Positions 24,046 through 27,584 of a stretch of 27,584 bases of DNA are shown piece by piece (position 1 is the stretch's first letter; every line of letters starts with the position of its first letter). The notes under the pieces are model-generated. The model saw only the letters and a program-made list of their open reading frames with translations. It was not told the origin of the DNA and did not search any database. The translations under genes were made by a program, and so were the position numbers. Origin of the DNA: Clostridia bacterium (GTDB lineage Bacteria; Bacillota; Clostridia; Oscillospirales; CAG-272); assembly GCA_900769475.1 (NCBI GenBank), contig CAAGGQ010000220.1, positions 1-27,584 of the forward strand, written 5' to 3'.

Positions 24046-24186
24046 TCATTTTGTAAACAGCTCCATCAGCATGGTCACAAGATAGACCAGCATTCCCGAG
24101 CAGAGCAGCGCCGAAAGGGCAATGCACAGAATGCGAACGGGAAGGGAGTGGTTTGCACCTTTTTCTTTTTTGGGTTGTTTTGCCAT
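24046..24186 (-). CDS. 46-residue single-membrane-span protein, unknown function
   Basis: A short reading frame found by reading the minus strand by eye. The product begins MAKQPKKEKGANHS, followed by one hydrophobic helix (about residues 17-43: ILCIALSALLCSGMLVYLV and on) and ends LFTK. A good ribosome site, AAAAAAGGAG, lies about 7 bases before the ATG. It starts 15 bases after the topoisomerase stop and ends just before a strong terminator, so it appears to be the last gene of that unit. The positive-inside pattern (basic N-terminus) predicts the N-terminus in the cytosol. No family is recognised. Real coding is supported by the ribosome site and operon position, not by homology. Confidence 0.6.
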   Translation of the reverse strand: MAKQPKKEKGANHSLPVRILCIALSALLCSGMLVYLVTMLMELFTK

Positions 24187-24201
24187 GGGGAATCTCCTTT
24201 T

Positions 24202-26397
24202 TTAAGAAAGCAACACACCGGTTGCGGGAATCTTGATCTTTTTCAGTCCCTTGGAGCTGTCGCCCAGCTCCGAAAGATCGGTGGTGGCGCTTACCAGCGT
24301 GGCCCCCTTCTTCAAGGTCATCAGGGTCACACCACCCGAGGTCTTGGTGGCCATTTGGGGAATGAGGGAGGACTTGATGACGATGGCGCGGTTATCCGAG
24401 GATTTGAGCAGGATCTCAAAGGGCTCCTTTTCCTCATAGAATACCGCCACAATGGGAGAGGCTCCCGAATACACCGAGGTCAGCTTGCGACGGTTCCCCG
24501 TGGTCTCATAATTGGAGGCCGAAATGCGCACGCCCTTGCCGTTGGCAAAAATGAACACGAAATTTTCCTTGGCGGGGTACTTGTTCTGGATCCGCATAAA
24601 GACGGGACGCTCGTCGGCATCCATGTGAAGCTTGACCGGGAGAAATTCGCCCAGGGCTGAGGCCTTGGTGGTATCAAAATCGTCGGCCTTAGCGCGGTAG
24701 ATCTGGCGTTGATTGGTAACAAAAATCAGATTGTCCTTGTTTTCACCGTCAAAGATCTGGGTGATCTCGTCGCCTTCTTTACATTTTTGCTCGTCGTTGC
24801 CACGCAGGGATTGGAAGGTCACCTTCTTGAAGTAGCCTTCCTTGGTCAGCACAAAGCGGGCGTTGTAATTCTCGGGGGAATCGTCCTCCTCGTAGGTGGC
24901 TACCATGCCAATGGGCAGGATCTGGGTGCGGCGGGGCTGGCCGTATTTCTTCTTGATCTCGGTGAGCTGCTTGATGATCAAAGCCTTTTGCTTCAGCTCA
25001 TCGGCCAGAGTCTCCTCCATATCGGCAATCTCGGCCTGGAGTCCCTCGATTTCGGAGATGCGGTTGAGGATGTACTCCCGGTTGAGGTTTCGCAGCTTGA
25101 TCTCCGCAATGTAATTGGCCTGGATCTCGTCAATATCGAAGCCCTTCATCAGGTTGGGAACCACGTCGGCTTCCTTTTCGGTGTGGCGGATGATACGAAT
25201 GGCCTTGTCAATGTCCAAAAGAATTTTGCCCAGGGCCAAGAGCAGATGCAGCTTATCCCGTTTTTTACCCAGGTCAAAGGCGATCTCCCGCTTGAGGCAA
25301 CCCAAACGGAAGCGGATCCACTCAGTGAGAATTTCGATCAGTCCCATGGTGCGGGGGGCACCGTCGATGAGGACATTGAAGTTGCACTTGAAGCTATCCT
25401 CCAGGGGAGTGAGCTTAAAAAGCTTGGTCATCAGCTTGTCGGGATCTACGCCACGGCGGATGTCCAGGGTCAGCTTCAAGCCGCCTAAGTCGGTCAGATC
25501 GTTGAAATCGGTGATCTCTTTGATCTTTCCTTCCTTGTAAAGAGTGGTCAGCTTGGCCTTGATCAGCTCAATGGTGGTGGAGTAGGGAATCTGAATGATA
25601 TCAATGGAGTTGTTTTCTTTATCGAACATGTAACGGGCGCGCAGACGAACCGAGCCCTGTCCCGTGAGGTAGACCTGCTTCATTTGCTCCTCGTCGAAGA
25701 GCACCGTGCCGCCTCCCGAAAAATCGGGCGCCTTGACCAGTTCCATCAGCTTTTCCACGGAAAGGTTGGGCTTTCGGAGCAGGGCGATGGTGCCGTCACA
25801 GATCTCGGCCAGGTTGAAGGAGCAGATGTTGGATGCCATACCCACGGCGATACCCATGTTGGGCATGACCAGAATGTTGGGGAAGGTGGTGGGAAGGAGC
25901 ACCGGCTCTTTCATGGTGGCGTCGTAGTTATCCACCATATCCACCGCATCCTTATCGATGCCCGAGAAGAGCTCGGCGCAGATGGGATCCAGCTTGCACT
26001 CGGTGTAACGGGATGCGGCGTATTTCATTTCCGAGGAATACTGCTTACCAAAGGAGCCCTTGGAGTCCACCAAGGGGTGGAGAAGCGTGGCGTTGCCGCG
26101 AGTCAAGCGGACCATGGTTTCGTAGATCGAGGCATCACCGTGGGGGTTGAGCTTCATGGTAGCGCCCACAATGTTGGCGCTCTTGGTGCGTCCGCCCGTC
26201 AAAAGGCCCATTTTGTACATGGTATACAGGAGCTTTCGGTGAGAGGGCTTGAGGCCGTCGATCTCAGGAATGGCGCGAGAGACAATGACGCTCATAACAT
26301 AAGGCATGTAGTTTTTCTCGATGGTTTCCGTAATGGGCTGGTAAACGATCGGCGCGTAAACGATTTCTTTTTTCTCTGTTTTCTTTTTCTTTGCCAT
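24202..26397 (-). CDS. Type II topoisomerase A subunit, topoisomerase IV-like (ParC/GyrA family)
   Basis: The DNA-cutting and religating subunit of a type II topoisomerase, working with a GyrB/ParE-type ATPase that is not in this window. Seen: the breakage-reunion domain with PEIDGLKPSHRKLLYTMY, the active-site Tyr131 in ASRYTECKL after Arg130, GSFGKQYS, a coiled-coil region near 440-490, and a C-terminal beta-pinwheel with several repeats. No QRRGGKG GyrA box is visible, which argues for topoisomerase IV rather than gyrase. The 731-residue length is shorter than typical GyrA. AGAAAGG precedes the ATG. tsaC lies 42 bases upstream and the 46-residue ORF lies downstream. The ParC-versus-GyrA label is inferred from the missing box. 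Confidence 0.9.
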   Translation of the reverse strand: MAKKKKTEKKEIVYAPIVYQPITETIEKNYMPYVMSVIVSRAIPEIDGLKPSHRKLLYTMYKMGLLTGGRTKSANIVGATMKLNPHGDASIYETMVRLTRGNATLLHPLVDSKGSFGKQYSSEMKYAASRYTECKLDPICAELFSGIDKDAVDMVDNYDATMKEPVLLPTTFPNILVMPNMGIAVGMASNICSFNLAEICDGTIALLRKPNLSVEKLMELVKAPDFSGGGTVLFDEEQMKQVYLTGQGSVRLRARYMFDKENNSIDIIQIPYSTTIELIKAKLTTLYKEGKIKEITDFNDLTDLGGLKLTLDIRRGVDPDKLMTKLFKLTPLEDSFKCNFNVLIDGAPRTMGLIEILTEWIRFRLGCLKREIAFDLGKKRDKLHLLLALGKILLDIDKAIRIIRHTEKEADVVPNLMKGFDIDEIQANYIAEIKLRNLNREYILNRISEIEGLQAEIADMEETLADELKQKALIIKQLTEIKKKYGQPRRTQILPIGMVATYEEDDSPENYNARFVLTKEGYFKKVTFQSLRGNDEQKCKEGDEITQIFDGENKDNLIFVTNQRQIYRAKADDFDTTKASALGEFLPVKLHMDADERPVFMRIQNKYPAKENFVFIFANGKGVRISASNYETTGNRRKLTSVYSGASPIVAVFYEEKEPFEILLKSSDNRAIVIKSSLIPQMATKTSGGVTLMTLKKGATLVSATTDLSELGDSSKGLKKIKIPATGVLLS

Positions 26398-26439
26398 GCT
26401 TATGGGTGCCTTTCTGTTGTTTCTATCATTTAGGAAAGA

Positions 26440-27477
26440 TTATTCAATAGTTAGAATCGTATGCGCCGCCGCGCGGATCATACGGTTGTAAAGGGCCAAC
26501 CCCAGGCCTTCCATGGGAGGAAGATGGGCGTAGATGATCTCGGCGTTGGTTCCGTCGGCGTCCCGCAGAGCGTGGAAGAGCCGTTTGGCTTGGGCTTCCA
26601 GATCCTCCTTGCTACCAATGGGGAGTAGGTTTCTTTGGAGAAGATGCTCTTGCTCTTCATCGAAACAAAGAATGGCGCAGTTTCTGTTCTTCTGCTCCTT
26701 TTGCAGGAACGCGAGCACCTTTTCGTCCTCACCTGCCAGCAGGATCAAGGGGGCGTTGGGGGCGTAATGACGGTATTTCATACCGGGGGAAAGCACTTTT
26801 TCGCCGTCGGCCAGCTGATGCGTCACGGCAGACGCTACGGTCACATCCTCGCAGACCATGCAAAGGGCATCGTAGGTGATGCCTCCGGGACGAAGTAGGG
26901 TCAGGCGTTCTCCATCGATCTTGACGATGGTGGATTCCAGACCGATCTCGCAGTCGCCGCCGTCCAGGATCATATCTACCCGTCCGTCCATATCCTGTGC
27001 CACGTGGGAGGCGCAGGTGGGGGAGGGCTTGCCCGAAAGGTTGGCAGAGGGCGCGGCGATGGGGATGTCCGCAAGTTCGATCAATCTTCTTGCCACAGGA
27101 TGCGAGGGACAGCGCACCGCCACGGTATCCAGACCTCCCGTGGTGGAGAGGGGGATGGTATCCTTTTTGGGAAGGATCACCGTTAAAGGGCCGGGCATAA
27201 AGGCCTTGGCCAGGCGATAATAGGTGGAATTGGTTACGGCGTAGGCCTCGGCGTCCGAGGGCTGCGCGATATGAATGATGAGGGGATTGTCCGAGGGACG
27301 TCCTTTGGCGGCGTAGATCTTTTGCGCCGCTTGGGCGTTGGTTCCGTCGCCACCCAAACCGTACACGGTTTCGGTGGGAAAGACCACCAGGCCTCCTGCA
27401 TTCAGAATCGAGGCGGCGCGGCGCAGATCGGACTCTTGCCCTTGAAGATCTTCAATTTTGATGTGTTGGGTTTGCAA
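26440..27477 (-). CDS. L-threonylcarbamoyladenylate synthase (TsaC/Sua5 family, with Sua5 domain)
   Basis: Makes L-threonylcarbamoyl-AMP from threonine, bicarbonate and ATP, the first step in the t6A modification of tRNA at position 37. Seen: the YrdC fold block FPTETVYGLGGD, the substrate-binding KGRPSDNPL, APSANLSGKPSPT, and a C-terminal Sua5 domain, giving about 345 residues versus about 200 for TsaC alone. No ATG fits. A GTG at 27486 is in frame but has no ribosome site. A TTG at 27477 is preceded by GAGGTGA at good spacing and is preferred. It is upstream of the topoisomerase gene on the same strand and probably shares its transcript. The TsaBDE partners are not in the window. Confidence 0.92.
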   Translation of the reverse strand: MQTQHIKIEDLQGQESDLRRAASILNAGGLVVFPTETVYGLGGDGTNAQAAQKIYAAKGRPSDNPLIIHIAQPSDAEAYAVTNSTYYRLAKAFMPGPLTVILPKKDTIPLSTTGGLDTVAVRCPSHPVARRLIELADIPIAAPSANLSGKPSPTCASHVAQDMDGRVDMILDGGDCEIGLESTIVKIDGERLTLLRPGGITYDALCMVCEDVTVASAVTHQLADGEKVLSPGMKYRHYAPNAPLILLAGEDEKVLAFLQKEQKNRNCAILCFDEEQEHLLQRNLLPIGSKEDLEAQAKRLFHALRDADGTNAEIIYAHLPPMEGLGLALYNRMIRAAAHTILTIE

Positions 27478-27523
27478 TGCGGTCACCTCGATGGCTTTTA
27501 GAATTGAGCGAAATCAAGCTATG

Positions 27524-27584
27524 AAAGTTTTGATAAAACTTTTTCAAAAGTTTTTCGTGCGCCGGCGGCGAAACGCCGGTCGCC
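27524..27584. repeat. Cluster of inverted repeats at the window end, probable dispersed element
   Basis: AAAGTTTT (27524-27531) pairs with AAAACTTT (27535-27542). AAAACTTTT (27535-27543) also pairs with AAAAGTTTT (27546-27554), so these hairpins are alternatives. A G+C-rich hairpin, CCGGCG (27562-27567) with CGCCGG (27574-27579), follows. The block is unlike the flanking genes, and the sequence breaks off there, as expected where a repeat ends an assembly contig. That it is dispersed is inferred. Confidence 0.5.

Noticed and set aside
1..27584. CRISPR array, insertion sequence, prophage, toxin-antitoxin or anti-phage defence system
   Set aside because: No spaced direct repeats, transposase, integrase, phage or defence-type genes were seen. 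The genes are mostly core housekeeping types.

Overview
The window looks like part of a chromosome from an anaerobic, low-to-mid G+C Bacillota bacterium of class Clostridia, most likely an uncultured gut lineage near Oscillospirales or Christensenellales. The grounds are near-consensus sigma-A promoters with 17-bp spacers, strong AGGAGG-type ribosome binding sites, many hairpin-plus-U-tract terminators, pyruvate formate-lyase with its activase, a YfcC carrier, RecA-RecX, a SpoIIIE/FtsK translocase and a DUF6062 protein. The lineage is inferred; no 16S rRNA gene is present. No mobile element, CRISPR array, tRNA or rRNA was seen.

Layout. (1) 1-2925, plus strand: a membrane acyltransferase fused to a zinc ribbon, then a YfcC-type carrier and a terminator. 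(2) 2976-6146, plus strand: a sigma-A promoter, a complete ZTP (pfl-motif) riboswitch whose 3' end overlaps a terminator hairpin, then pflB and pflA. (3) 6160-7896, minus strand: ROK glucokinase and a HAD phosphatase. (4) 7944-10925, plus strand: a four-gene unit of DUF6062 zinc-binding-like protein, MnmM-type methyltransferase, M15 peptidase lipoprotein and SGNH hydrolase. Its promoter faces that of the HAD gene at very close range. (5) 10924-12330, minus strand: a Cys-rich tail-anchored small protein and an M15-fold membrane protein that has lost most catalytic residues. (6) 12355-15147, minus strand: rpsO and pnp, with a structured pnp leader that pairs the ribosome binding site. (7) 15203-20215, minus strand: a full-length FtsK/SpoIIIE and, directly downstream, a second copy without the membrane domain. 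(8) 20415-22293, plus strand: recA-recX with overlapping reading frames. (9) 22344-24041, plus strand: prfC. (10) 24046-27477, minus strand: tsaC, a topoisomerase IV A-like gene and an unlisted 46-residue membrane ORF. The right end is a set of inverted repeats that looks like a dispersed repeat.

How the genes fit together. PflB-PflA makes acetyl-CoA and formate, and a ZTP switch would tie formate output to folate one-carbon shortage. Glucokinase feeds glycolysis upstream of it. The FtsK pair, topoisomerase IV A and RecA-RecX all act on chromosome segregation or repair. rpsO-pnp, prfC, tsaC and mnmM form a translation/RNA set.

The items most worth a second look are the ZTP switch, the membrane-less FtsK paralogue beside its parent, the pnp leader, the M15 pseudoenzyme, the Cys-periodic small protein and the face-to-face promoters. 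I did not find a clearly new multi-gene system.
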